Origin: Apostichopus japonicus
Lineage: Eukaryota; Echinodermata; Holothuroidea; Aspidochirotida; Stichopodidae
Direction: 5' to 3'
Assembly: GCF_037975245.1 (NCBI RefSeq)
Contig: NC_092571.1
Location: 5,416,001-5,480,000, forward strand
DNA: 64,000 nt
The notes below the pieces were generated by a model, which made no database searches, had not been told where the DNA came from, and worked only from the letters and a program-made list of their open reading frames with translations. The position numbers were made by a program, and so were the translations under genes. Within the stretch, counting starts at the first letter, position 1; each line of letters begins with the position of its first letter. This document shows positions 50,483 to 61,444 of this stretch, piece after piece.

Positions 50483-51557
50483 CAAGGGCGGCGGAACCGG
50501 GGGGCACAGGGGGCACGTGCCCCCCCCCCCCCACTTTTCCTCAGGTCAAAAATGTACCCTTTTTCTACATAAAAATGTCTAAATAAAAAGAGAGTTTACA
50601 AAGCGAAACCCACGTCGAATGAAATATTTCGGGAAGTTTTAAATGTTTACTACCATAGGCGTAGGAGCCAAATTTGATTTTGGGGGCTGTAACAACTTAC
50701 CCGAAAAATATTACCAAAATTCGCGCGTTCAACATGTTAATGTGCATATCACATAGGCATGCGTCAGTTATTACATCGCATGCCAATAACATACAATCAT
50801 TTGCCGTGTTTTTACCCTTCCATGTTGGTTATAATTATTGGGTGGGAAAGTCGTTACAATAATAATGATCATAATATCAGTTTAACCATTGAAAAACACA
50901 TAGCAAATTCTATTTCTTTCAGTAGGTGCCCGAAAAATTGTCAGCATATTGCCAGAATTTTCACAAAAATTTTTGGTTGGAGGGCGGCTGCAGCCCCCCC
51001 CCCCCCCGCCTCCTAGTCCTATGTTTACTACCACAAGGCTTCTAACATTCTGGTGAGTGCCCCTATGCATATTCAATATGCCAAAAAAATCCTAAAGCAT
51101 TTCCAAAAATGCATTGCTATATTACATTGTGACTTTGTAATAAGCAGAAGCCATTTATAGCCTACTATGAATAATGAGTATAGTTTAAATATCCCATAAC
51201 CCTACCCCATCCTTTAGTATTTTGACATACTTCATTTGCTTTCATGCATGTATCGATAGCGTGTGCAGGGACTTGGACTTTATAATGATTTCACCTCATT
51301 TTGTCTCGAAAGAAAACTTGTTCCTTGTTTCCCAATTTGCACATTGGATATTGCAGTGCTAGTATGCATTGTTTCCTTGAGGGGGGGGGGGGGTGGCGTT
51401 GATGAATTGATGTGTATACGCAAATAAGATAATACAATAAGAGTTATAAAGGGTACTAAATATCAGGCTGCATCAGTCCAATCGAATTTCTGCAAAGTGC
51501 CCTTCGACGTTGGTGCCCCCCCCCCCCCCCAGATTAAAAGTGCTTCCGCCGCCCTTG
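50483..51557. mobile_element. 1,075-bp hAT-type element with perfect 8-bp TSD
   Basis: ACTGGGAA flanks it at 50475-50482 and 51558-51565. Termini are CAAGGGCGGCGGAA on the left and TTCCGCCGCCCTTG on the right, exact inverted repeats. A 16-bp GC palindrome (GGGGGCACGTGCCCCC, 50509-50524) lies inside the left end. The element carries the 370-bp insertion 50654-51023. Removing it and one duplication restores a sequence paralogous to 36767-36815, so an empty-site equivalent exists within this window. No transposase is encoded. Confidence 0.9.
50654..51023. mobile_element. 370-bp hAT MITE with perfect 8-bp TSD, nested
   Basis: TTTACTAC flanks it at 50646-50653 and 51024-51031. The left end CATAGGCGTAGGAGCC and right end GCCTCCTAGTCCTATG are imperfect inverted repeats. 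The first ~130 bp are shared with a truncated copy at 51877-52005, including TTTGGGGGCTGTAAC and GCGTTCAACATGT. A poly-C run precedes the right end. The termini are of the same type as the element in the gypsy gag (35963-36958). Confidence 0.92.
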
Positions 51558-51567
51558 ACTGGGAAGT

Positions 51568-51733
51568 GTCATTTCCAGCGATCTGGGAGGCACTTTCGGC
51601 CAAAATTTGCTTGTACGCTTCGCGCCAACAAATGGTCCTGGGTAGTGCCATTTCCAGCGATCTGGGAGGCATTTTCGGCCAAAAATTTATCGTACGCTTC
51701 GCGCCAACACATGGTGGCGCTACGCTTAGATAG
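51568..51733 (+). repeat. Two tandem copies (79-bp period) of a hAT-derived block
   Basis: CATTTCCAGCGATCTGGGAG occurs at 51570 and 51649, followed each time by TCGGCCAAAA and TACGCTTCGCGCCAAC. The second copy continues into ATGGTGGCGCTACGCTTAG. The same block is present at 36799-36895 and 52306-52395. Confidence 0.88.
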
Positions 51734-51876
51734 TTTGCCTACAGGCTTTCCTTGGCAAATTCCTCGCTACACGCCTGTTCGAATTTATAGAGCAAATAGA
51801 AGATATCACATCATATCAGTGAGCATGAAAATGGCGTTACAGGATGAACAGCATAAAAACTGTCTATGTGTGAAGT

Positions 51877-52005
51877 CATGGGCGTAGGAGCCCAATTTGA
51901 TTTGGGGGCTGTAACGACTTGCCCGCCAAAAACAACCAAAAATTTTCGCGTTCAACATGTCAATGTCATTATCATATAAGCCAGCGTCGGTTATTACATC
52001 GCATA
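51877..52005 (+). repeat. Truncated copy of the 50654-51023 MITE
   Basis: Begins ATGGGCGTAGGAGCC and follows the left end of the 370-bp MITE for about 130 bp, ending after TTATTACATCGCATACCA. No right end or target-site duplication is visible. Confidence 0.8.
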
Positions 52006-52305
52006 CCATAGTGTACCGTTATTTCCGTGAAAGTTGCGCAGTATACCGCGCGATGCTAGTGTAAACAACGAATGTTTTATGAAGATGGAGAAAACCTTGA
52101 AAAGTGGGGCTGATGGGTATTGTGGGCCGCGACGTAGAATCACCTACAAAAGCAATGATCCACAGGACATGCGATTAGGTCGAACATGATTTGTGACTGG
52201 TGACAATCTTCAAAAAGGTTATGGATGGTAAAACAACTATTGAGAAATACTTGGTTCTCAGGCAAAAAAGTGTACATCTGGTTGGTCATTTTCAAGCCCG
52301 AGAAG

Positions 52306-52437
52306 TGTCATTTCCGGTGATCTGGGGGGTATCAAAAACAGAAATTTTCTTGTACGCTGCGCGCCAACCGATGGTGGCGCTCCGCTTAGATAGTAATTCG
52401 CGCCCCCCCGGGTCAGAAAATCCTGGATACGCCCCTG
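52306..52437 (+). repeat. hAT-derived block with a terminal inverted repeat
   Basis: A diverged copy of the block at 36799 and 51568 (CATTTCCGGTGATCTGGG to GGTGGCGCTCCGCTTAGATA) is followed by a C-run and the terminus CCTGGATACGCCCCTG. This copy shows which terminus that block belongs next to. Confidence 0.75.
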
Positions 52438-52959
52438 CTTTCTGCCAATGATTCAGTGTACGTGATCACGAGCGTGCAAAAAGTTATACAACAGCGCTGT
52501 TCGCTGTACTATGTTACAAGTGAAAAATGAAAACTTAGTTTCTCAACGGAAATTTCGCCCAGCCCTCACATGACAGTACTTCTCGAGAAAACCGTTTTGC
52601 ACACAGTTTAGTATGTCGAGAAATGTCATCATACAGTCCAATGAATGACGTATCTTGTAGACCTGGAAAACCCCGCGAACTTTGAGGCTGACGGTGTCAC
52701 AGTATGTTAGCACCAATCAAAATAGATCTTAAAGAAGGTTTGGGGTTTCAGCCAATCGCTGCCAAGCACCCCAAATCAAGATGTCTGCGCCCATAGATGT
52801 AAACAAAGTGCAAAGCGTATACGAGAAGAATGGCGACTTCCAGCCCGACTTCAAGCGTGCATAGTCAAGGTGAAGGAGCATAGAAATAGAGAAATGGCGA
52901 GCGGTCGATTCGGGGGCGCTTTGGAAGTGATGGAAAAGTCCGAATTTCGATATAGCCTA
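52438..52959. other. Unassigned sequence with a dispersed repeat
   Basis: 52695-52800 is the second copy of the dispersed repeat at 40930-41035 (TGTTAGCACCAATCAAAATA, then GGTTTCAGCCAATC). Nothing else is recognised. Confidence 0.6.
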
Positions 52960-52980
52960 CCTATAACTAGTAGTAGGATG

Positions 52981-53460
52981 GTGACTTCGAAGTTCGCCCA
53001 CTTAAGACTTAAAACACCCCAAAACTAAATCTTCTGGTATAAATCATTTAAAAATATACTTCATATGGTGGGAGAATTTTGTTATAGTACGATACACGGC
53101 CAAACTTTCTTTCCTGCAAACTGTTTTCACGTTGTTTTCCAAGAAGATTCTTCGTGATTGTGGAACTGGTATTTCTTGCTAGAGTATTGCGAATTTCGGC
53201 CACGCAACCTACAGTGTGGCGCTGGTAAAAATTGGTGGCGCTGTTGCTCTTTCAGTAATTATAACAGACTTCATAGATCTTCGTCATTTTATTGACAAAT
53301 ATGTAAGTAATTTCTTGCACACGGGTCATTTTGGAGAGAAAATAACTGTAGCTTCGTACTTTTTGGTGAAATTTGGCTCTTCCTATAGGTTTTCATGGTG
53401 AAAATCGTGTATTTCTTAGGGTGCCCGAACTTCGCAGTATGGCGAACTTCGCAATACTGA
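52981..53460. mobile_element. Possible small TIR element
   Basis: CGAAGTTCGCCCACTTAAGA near 52988 and, inverted, CGAAGTTCGGGCACCCTAAG near 53425 form imperfect inverted repeats about 440 bp apart. A second CGAAGTTCGCC lies outside on the right. No target-site duplication was established, so the call is tentative. Confidence 0.3.
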
Positions 53461-53469
53461 CTATACTGT

Positions 53470-56449
53470 AGGCATAGTATTAACTACTGTAGTTACTACT
53501 AGTAGCATACTACTACTCACTAGGCGTAACTGTATTTTAGGAATGTAACTGTGTTAGCCTTACTTAGGCCTGCAAACTGTACTGCCAGTGTCATGCACGG
53601 CAATTCACTCTGGTATTTTAATAATTATTAGTACCCTAGGGCCTAGGATCAATACTTAGCTTTGTACTGGTGGATCCAAGGGGAGGGGTGTCGTGCTTTC
53701 CCAAAGGCGATTCACAATATGTCTAATGCCCCATTGTTTGTCCTTTGTACACTGTATAACAATGTGCAGCGTATTGTCTGCAATTTTGAAAAATATAATA
53801 TTATTACCAAGTACTCACTCCACATGTTCTTCAGCACTACTGTAGGCTATACTGTACGTATTTCGTGGACTTTTGTGGATGAAATTGGAAGCCCTCAGTT
53901 TGTAATGACTTTGTAAACTGCAGTGATTGACATCCTTGTTTGGACAAGGTGTTGAGCTATTTTAATAAAATTGTGACAGGTGATCAGCATGAGATCCAAG
54001 AGAACTTGATATGTCATTCAAAAGCATGACTATACAGTCTGGCCTTAATTTCAAAAGATGGTTTACTGACAACAAACCCTGGCAGAAGATGTCAATGATC
54101 GTTAACATGCTGATAAAAAAGATAGTACTAGCAGTATAGAAGCACAACCAAAAAACATTGGAAAGGAAAGTTAAGCTGCACTCAAAGACACACAAAATAT
54201 TTTGCATGGTTCCATGATTGGTCTATGGAAGTTGCCATCATGGTATTGTATGAACGGAGACTCTGGAGCAAAATGTTGTTATTCCATATTTAATGGAGTG
54301 GCACCTGGTTAATGGAGATCAAGCACAGTGTATGTAAAATACTGGTGCAAGTCTGAGCAACTGGATATTCGAAAGACTCCCCCATATTGGAATGTTACTT
54401 TTAGCTCGAACAAGCTATGCCACTTGAACTATTGTGACTCAGAATCTTCACTCTGTCAATCTATCTAGCTGTTATCCATCTGTTATTCATCTTTCTATAG
54501 TACCTTTTTGAAGTAACTACTGAATGGGTGGTGTGAAAGCCCCTCATAGCACTGGGACTGTATGACAGCCTTTGGCTTAGCCATCCTTTACCAACTTTAA
54601 ACCGTGCAGTCTTGTGTTTGAGGCAAGTGGGATTGCTTGACAAAAGATTGAACTATTAAGTTTATGTAGACAGCTCAAAATTGGCAAAATACAATTAGCT
54701 TCCTAGTTGTGTTAACATGTAATAGATAACCATCAAGGTGGTAATTTTGTTCACCATACATGTATCTGTGCTAGCAGCCTAGGAGTCATCATTTACAGTT
54801 TGTATTTAGGAATTCTATAAAAATTATGTCTATTTCTTTCAGGTTGACACACGATGTGGTCGAGTACTTATTTATGAATCAAGTAGAGCCTTGTTTACAG
54901 GAAATCTGCAGCATATCATACAACATGCCAGTTTCAGGGTTTGCAAATCAATCAATGTTTTGGTATATATGACCAGTTTACAGCACTTGGTAACTTATCA
55001 GTAGTATTAAAAAAGCTATATAAATTTAGGGTTAAAATTTCACAACTTGAGTGGTATTACATTTATCTATGGTTGTTTAAGTGCTCTGGAAACTCTTTTT
55101 GTGATGGATTTTTGTGAAAGTTGGATGCAATTTCCTCTGCAATGTCACAATTGCAACCACAAGCATTCCTCTGGCAACTAGAAATGTTCATCCTCTCAGT
55201 TTAGTCACTGAGCCGGTGTTCGTTCAATCATCTGTTGGCAAAATTTCCAGACATTGAATGAGAAGAAATTCAATAATTTCACCTATGGCAGTTTGCAAAA
55301 CTTTTGCCAAAAGTGGGCAAAACTGGCAAATACTCTACACAAAATACCAGACATCACACTCATATTTTCATGCATATTGTGTTGAAACTTTTTATCTTTT
55401 CATTCTATTTATGTCAAGAGACATGCTGAAGGGTATAAGAAGCCTCATAGAGAAAGGTTCATGAGTGCAGTAGTAGCAGAAAGACATGACAGTAATCACA
55501 TAGAGACTGATTTGGCTGGACATAACTGAAAATTATATGTTCTACTAGTTTTATCAATTTTTATGTCTTTCACCAGCCATGATTGCTAATAATGAAGGCA
55601 TACTGTGCATACCTGAAAGGCAATGGGTTGGGAGGAGGCATATTTCTTGGTTTTGCAGGTTTATGTGTATGTAGTTGTTTAAAGCTGCAGTATGGTGTAA
55701 TGCAGTTGAACCTCATATTGTGATAAGTTAAATACTCTCCCTGGATACAGTTAGTATTTTACCTTTGCAGACATTCTTAGATGTTTACTCATTTAGGTAC
55801 TGTAAAACTTCATAGGATCAAGCAAATGATCCAAATAACTATGATTGATCACAATTCAAGTCAATTGAGAAAACACTGTATGCAAGCAGAATAACAATTA
55901 GAATGGTTGTTCAGTGATGATAAAAAAAAAGGGGGTGTGGCAGAAAAGGTTTGTAGGAATTTTTTCTCAAGTTACTATCATAATTATCATATTTCTGCCA
56001 CCTAATCATACAGTTAATCAAGAAGAATTTTATATTAGTGACTAATAATTAGTAAGCAATGTTAAAATAAATAACAATTCTCAACATTAAAACGCTATAG
56101 AAATATGCCCTTTGCAAATCACAGGTGATATATGTTCTGTTCCTTTATTGACAGATCTATTTAGTCTAAAAAGGTTCTTTTCACTGTGAAAAGGTATTTT
56201 TTGTGGCATGAAATAGTTATCCTTCAGCAGGGTTCATATTATGTTATTTTCTGAACATTGCAGTAAATGAACCCACCCATTGTATGTTAAGCATTCTTTT
56301 CAGTCAATTAAAATTTCCTTGCTGTCAAGGTAGTATGCAATTACCTCTTTGTTTAATTAACAAGACATATCATGTTGCATTGTGCCTGGATCAAAAACAA
56401 CAGTTAACTTAAATTTATGTGCATTTTGTGTACGGCATTTTTTAGTTTT
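53470..56449. other. Unassigned AT-rich sequence
   Basis: No gene or repeat is recognised in about 3 kb, apart from a possible exon at 54843-55004 that I treat as a finding only. ORFs up to 84 codons carry no known motif. Confidence 0.45.
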
Positions 56450-56700
56450 GGTTCCTTGCTGAAAGCAAAGGAACCTTTGTAATCAGGTCGGTGTGTGTGT
56501 GTATATGTGTATGTGTGTGACACTTAAGTTTTTATGCACGATAACTCAACAAGGGCTATGATTGATCAATGCTATATTTGGTGGGTGGGTGGGTGGTCCA
56601 TAATTTGTTGATAAAAATATTGATTTTGGTGCTCATATCATGAATATTAATGAGGTCACAGGGTTAAACCTACAGTAGACAACCATAAGTCACAGTCCCA
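56450..56700 (+). repeat. Dispersed repeat: hairpin head, GT microsatellite, ACGATA block
   Basis: GGTTCCTTGCT, GAA, AGCAAAGGAACC (56450-56475) forms a hairpin with one bulge. A (GT)n tract (56490-56518), GACACTTAAG, CACGATAACTCAACAA, four GGGT units near 56580 and a GAGGTCA near 56652 follow. The same order (head, GT tract, GACACTT-like, CACGATATCTCAACAA, GAGGTCA) is seen inverted at the right end of 60274-61211. Confidence 0.65.
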
Positions 56701-57055
56701 TCAAAAGTGAGTGTGTTATTGATAGGTAGCTTACACATGGTGATGTGTGTTACAATTGATAATTTATGAGGAGGTGTGGCTTTGTAAGGCAATTATTGAT
56801 CTTCCTTCATCATTACATACTTGGAGTGTTCCCTGTTAATCAATGAGCAGCAGCAGGAACCATGAAATGTTTTCATTCTGGTTGACAGTACCTTGCTATG
56901 CCAAATGTATCTTGGAAATACCATAGCTGGTTGTGTTTCATATGTAAATTAGTATGTGTGCTTTGTGCTTGCTTATTTCTACTTACGATCTAGTTGCTGG
57001 AAAAAAGCAGTGATTTGTTTTGTTATTCAAGTGATATCAAAGCATACTTGTGGTG

Positions 57056-57150
57056 AATAAAGGCAATACTTTAATCTGGTGACATTGCAACAAGAGGACT
57101 GTACTTGGTGATTTCAATAAACTCAAGTCTCAATTGATAATGGTATTTGG
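57056..57150 (+). promoter_or_regulatory. Candidate polyadenylation signals
   Basis: AATAAA at 57056-57061 and 57116-57121, the second followed by GT/T-rich GGTATTTGGTTGTTTATTTC at 57139-57158. This would suit the 3' end of a plus-strand transcript, but no upstream gene is identified and AATAAA is common in AT-rich DNA. Confidence 0.25.
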
Positions 57151-57378
57151 TTGTTTATTTCATTAACTATTATTGACAGATGGATAAAAATCCACATTCT
57201 TGACATTTTTATTATTATGGAAGGGACTGAAATCTTGTCAAGGTGCTCTCTAGCATAAAATAATTTAAAATTATTAGATGAACCCAATTGCCTGTGATGC
57301 TACATCATTTGATGTTGTGACAACTATCTCACATGCAACCAGCCTTCACACTAACTCCGTCAGCATGTCTACAGCACA

Positions 57379-57454
57379 TACTGAGCAGAACATTTTGGGT
57401 GTGTCTCCCCTGGGGATACTGAGCAGAACATTTTGGGTGTGTCTCCCCTGGCCC
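57379..57454 (+). repeat. 38-bp tandem duplication
   Basis: Two copies of a 38-bp unit starting TACTGAGCAGAACATTTTGG and ending in CTCCCCTGG; the second runs into a poly-C tract. Confidence 0.95.
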
Positions 57455-58084
57455 CCCCCCCACCTATCTGTCATACCCTCACACTGGATGTGAATGACTT
57501 TGCAAGTGTGAGGGTCCATGTTTAATGTTACCACAAAAACCATGACTCTCTAGGGAGGCTGATTTATTTATAACATTTCCACTTTGCCCCCTCCCCCATA
57601 CCCAAGTGTTTTCGTAGGGAAAACTCGGAAAGTTGCACCTACAACAGCACTCCTATAATGCTAACAACAGCCCGATCATTTAAGTTTGGAAAAGGCAATG
57701 GTCAGGCAAAACTCTTCTTCGCACCAACATCATGCAGTATACTACTGCCAAGGGGAGTGGGGGGGGGGGATCAATAACCTCTCATAGGTTGGTCTGATAG
57801 GATGAAGAATCTCAACACTTTAAGGCTTATAGCTTTGAAATATGACAGGTTATGTATCTTACATTAATGTAAACAAAAAGGTATACATGGCTCTGAATGT
57901 AAGTAGAACATAAATTAGCTCTAAATGTAAGCTAACAAGAGCGCCCTCTACTAATATTTATTTGTTCCTTGGCCACATTTGCATGCCATTTTAATCACGG
58001 GACATTTTAAATCGGGCAAGACTATAAACAATAGTGAGTCCCATCTGTGGTCTTGTACCAACAACATAAGTTCTAAGTCAACGT
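57455..58084. other. Unassigned intergenic sequence
   Basis: No gene recognised; contains poly-C and poly-G runs near 57457 and 57760. Confidence 0.5.
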
Positions 58085-58092
58085 GGCCTCCC

Positions 58093-58755
58093 ACTGTGGC
58101 GTAGCCAACATTCAATTGTTAGGGGGCAAGATTTTTCTTAAGAGGGGTTGATGGTAGGAATTACCAAGAAATATATGTATTAACGGGCACCTCGTCTGCA
58201 CAAATACACATCTAATGGTTCAGTGGAACATGACACACTTTCACTTAATTTACCTCTATTGCGGAGACAGTCGTCGTGGTTTCTGCATAATTCCGCACAA
58301 TATGAAAAGGATACAGTGAATAAATTTGCTACTCTAATTCACAACATGCCCAGATTCCCACAGAAACAAGTTTCACTAGGCCTATTCTCCACAAGTGGCA
58401 TCATTGGTCGCTGAAAATAAACATGGGTTGCTAGCGTTAGTTTGTAACGGTTATACAACTGGCCAAATTATTGGCGCTTATTCTGTAGGACGATATTGAT
58501 CAACGGTCTCCGTATGTGGGTATGATGAAGGCCCAAAATGTATAATATTTCGGTTTGATTACCAAGTTCTGACCTTACATGAAGTATGAACATGAGCCCT
58601 GAGGTATGAATACTTGTGATCAGAACTCGAAGAAATGTTAAAAAAAGTATAATTTTGAATACATCACTGGATCTCATTTGGGGGGGGGGGCAAGACTGTA
58701 GCACAAAGCAAATTTGAAGAAGAAAAAAAACCTGGCTCCCTCTGGCTACGCCACT
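58093..58755. mobile_element. 663-bp hAT-like MITE with 8-bp TSD
   Basis: GGCCTCCC flanks it at 58085-58092 and 58756-58763. The left end ACTGTGGCGTAGCCA and right end TGGCTACGCCACT are inverted repeats of a CAGTGGCGTAGCCA type common in hAT elements. A G-run sits near the right end (58680-58690). No transposase frame is present; the ~63-codon frame at 58223-58414 is unrecognised. Confidence 0.85.
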
Positions 58756-58763
58756 GGCCTCCC

Positions 58764-60273
58764 CTAGCTGTATAGACTCGGAATGATATCATAATTATCT
58801 ACCCTTTCATTCTCCTCTCAATCCCTACAATAATGCATTTGATCGTCCTGATCATTGCATCAGTGGACCCAGCGAGTCCAATTCTATCACAAACAGTATT
58901 TTTATCGATTTTTATGACGTTATATTGTGGAGCGGTATTTTGCGCCAATGTAAACTTTGCCCGACTGGCTTGAAATTTTATATTTAAATAATAAAGACAA
59001 AGCTCAGTTTTGCAATGTCATATCGATTGCCTCCGACCTCTGGTAATTTTTTTATTATATTTTTTAAATTTTTGTATGTCTTTTTTAACATGCCGCCTTT
59101 TATTCAAGTATAAGAAAAGATGTGAAACTTAAGAAGTAAGAGAAAATGTCATGCTGTATATACGCCACAAATTATCATGCCATTGAATGTTGCATTTCCG
59201 ACTTATTGACGTACACGACTACGTCACATCCGCTTGGAGTTAAAAGACGGGAAAATCGGGATTTAATTGACAAAACGTACCTTTCCACTTAGCTTTCAAG
59301 GTAATTATAAGTTTCAAGTTCACAGATCTTTCCAGTGCTGTGGGGTTTGCCATAGAAAGTATTCTTATGAAGCGCCCTCACATGGAGAGCAACTTCCAAT
59401 GAGCTTATACATGGATATCACGTGAAAGCATCGGTCTGCCATAATATGCATTCGGAGGTTCAGCTTCCTATAGACCTAATTCATTTAGACACCATAATTA
59501 ATCAGGCTCATCCTAATGGTAAACCTATAGGGTGTGGGTTACCGCCATAATTGTTTCGAAAATTCTTTTCGAAGTCGAAATCCTTTCCACTGAATGCCGC
59601 ACATGTAAATTTTAGTTCCAACCAAGATTTTGACTTTCTTAAGACTTTAATATTTTGGACATGCCATTCTCCTGTGATTCTGTGACGTTATCACACTCGT
59701 TTGGAAGGTGGGGAAGTTTTCCATAGAAACTATTAGTTCTGCAAGTTTCTTTCGATTTTTAGCCTCAGTTTGAAAATATGGCCAGTTTAGCACTTTAACC
59801 TTTAACCTTCTAAACCAGAAATGGTATGAGCATCCGTCTCGAATATGTTTGGGAACTAGTGACCCACTAAGCCATACAATTAGAAGATCGATCGGACCCC
59901 ACCCCCTTTAAAGACCCCCCCCCCACTCTTACGGAATACCTTTGAGAAAACAGGTGTATTGGACTATATATGCTACAAAACATGTGCATTATTGTGTACG
60001 TATAGCTGATCATGTGAAGGTTTATTTAGAAGCACTCCTTCCTTCCGCAAATTGTTCTCATCTGTTATTGGTATATTTCGAATCAGCCTGCTGAACTTTG
60101 GTCCGGTGGTTAGCTATTCAAACATCTTACATCACTGCTCATTTATTAGCCGTGCTGCTGTGGTATTTTTCTTTATTATTCACTTTTCTTAAAGGATAAG
60201 AACATCATTTACAAAAGGGCAATGAGCAGCCTAGTAATGAACAAATAAGAAACCAGAAAGTCAAAGATTTAGT
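58764..60273. other. Unassigned intergenic sequence
   Basis: About 1.5 kb without a recognisable gene or repeat; a C-run lies near 59920. Confidence 0.5.
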
Positions 60274-61211
60274 GATTCCTTGCCGGGCCCATAGGAGAAA
60301 TTTTGTTAGGGCTTTGATTTCAACTACAGATTTGGATATACCATGTTTGTAGGTTATTCACAGTTTGGGCTGTATTGACCTTCACCAAAACAACTTGGTT
60401 ATTTAATTGATATGGATCATCGACATACCAAGTACATATCAAAATCTTAGTGCTTACTACAAAGATACTGGCCAGAGAGAACCTACAGGAACTCAGCAAC
60501 TTACGCGAAATGCAGCTCGTACACCGGTTTCGTTGCGACAGTTTTGTACGGATGCCTGATCCGGACGACGAAATGATATAGGCTTGTGCATCATGATCGT
60601 AATGCAGAAACATGTATGTGATGACAGTATGGTCGATGTTGGGTACCGTAGATTGGGTTTTCTGAAAACTGCTTCTCTTGACCTCAAAGGAAATTTGACA
60701 CGCATGAAATTCCACAGCGATTTTGTTCTCACCAAAGGCAATCTACGTGCTTTGTTTGTACATTAACGCAATTTCACTTTTAGAGTAATTTCTCACAAGA
60801 TTTTCAGACTTTCACCTCAGATCTGCTGACCTCACATGACTGTTGACCCGCGTCCAATATAATAGGGATCTCCTACACAATATGGGCCATCTACATACTA
60901 AGTATGAAATCCTTCCAAGTTACCCCTTCCTACAAGATATTGTGTTTACAAGCAGTTTAAGAGGTTTTTTAGTTTGACCTCTGGTGACCTCAAATGACCT
61001 TTGACCTCCACCAAAAACAATAGTAGTCTTTTTCCTAATATGGGTTACCCATATGAAGAGTATGAGTTACATACAAGCTTCAATTGTTGAGATATCGTGT
61101 TTACAAGAAAGTGTCTCACACACACACACACACACACGCACGCACGCACGCACACGCACTAACCCACACAATCACCATCGCATGGATTTCTTCAGTCTTT
61201 GGCAAGGAATC
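60274..61211. repeat. 938-bp dispersed repeat with 11-bp terminal inverted repeats
   Basis: GATTCCTTGCC (60274-60284) and GGCAAGGAATC (61201-61211) are exact inverted repeats. The right third contains two tandem 155-bp units, each ending GATATYGTGTTTACAAG (at 60952 and 61107), with a more diverged third unit in the left half around 60370-60470 (TTGACCTTCACCAAAACAAC). A CA/CGCA microsatellite (61116-61160) follows. A 131-codon minus-strand frame (60320-60715) has no recognised domain. No target-site duplication was seen. Confidence 0.65.
60975..61007 (-). promoter_or_regulatory. Cluster of nuclear-receptor-like half-sites (DR4, DR4, DR1)
   Basis: Four TGACCT half-sites at 60975, 60985, 60995 and 61002 are spaced by 4, 4 and 1 nt. 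On the minus strand they read AGGTCA, and the last two make a perfect DR1 (AGGTCA, A, AGGTCA), the known binding form for RXR/HNF4/COUP-TF-type receptors. Function is not shown; the cluster sits inside a dispersed repeat. Confidence 0.4.
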
Positions 61212-61444
61212 AAAAGAGGCCTCTTTCTGGATATAATGCCCCAGAGAACTACAGCAACTGAAATACAATGACTCAGACTTTTCTATTTTATTCTTTTTAT
61301 TTCAAACCAAAAATATAGTATAAATGTAAAAATACACGAGGTACACAAAATATGAATATATAGGGTAAGAGAAAAGATGTGATAAGGAGCTTGAAATAAA
61401 CTTGATTGAAATGTACTGTAAAAGTCATTACAATCCCAGTTACC

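Larger units (their letters stand above)
49904..52437. mobile_element. Outer limits of a nested hAT-type cluster
   Basis: The left end CAGGCGCGTATCCAGG (49904-49919) and the right end CCTGGATACGCCCCTG (52422-52437) are inverted repeats of a common hAT terminal type, and CTTTC flanks both ends. The 5-bp repeat is shorter than the 8 bp expected for hAT, so the two ends may belong to different copies. An alternative right end of similar sequence (CGCTACACGCCTG) lies at about 51757-51769. Inside are at least two further insertions and several partial copies. No transposase frame is seen. Confidence 0.55.

Noticed and set aside
51757-51769. Right end of the element starting at 49904
   Set aside because: CGCTACACGCCTG is similar to the inverted left end, but the flanks do not duplicate; the 52422-52437 end matches better, though still with only a 5-bp flank repeat.
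60320-60715. 131-codon minus-strand ORF
   Set aside because: Lies within a dispersed repeat with terminal inverted repeats, no domain recognised, and an overlapping frame is equally open; kept only as a note.
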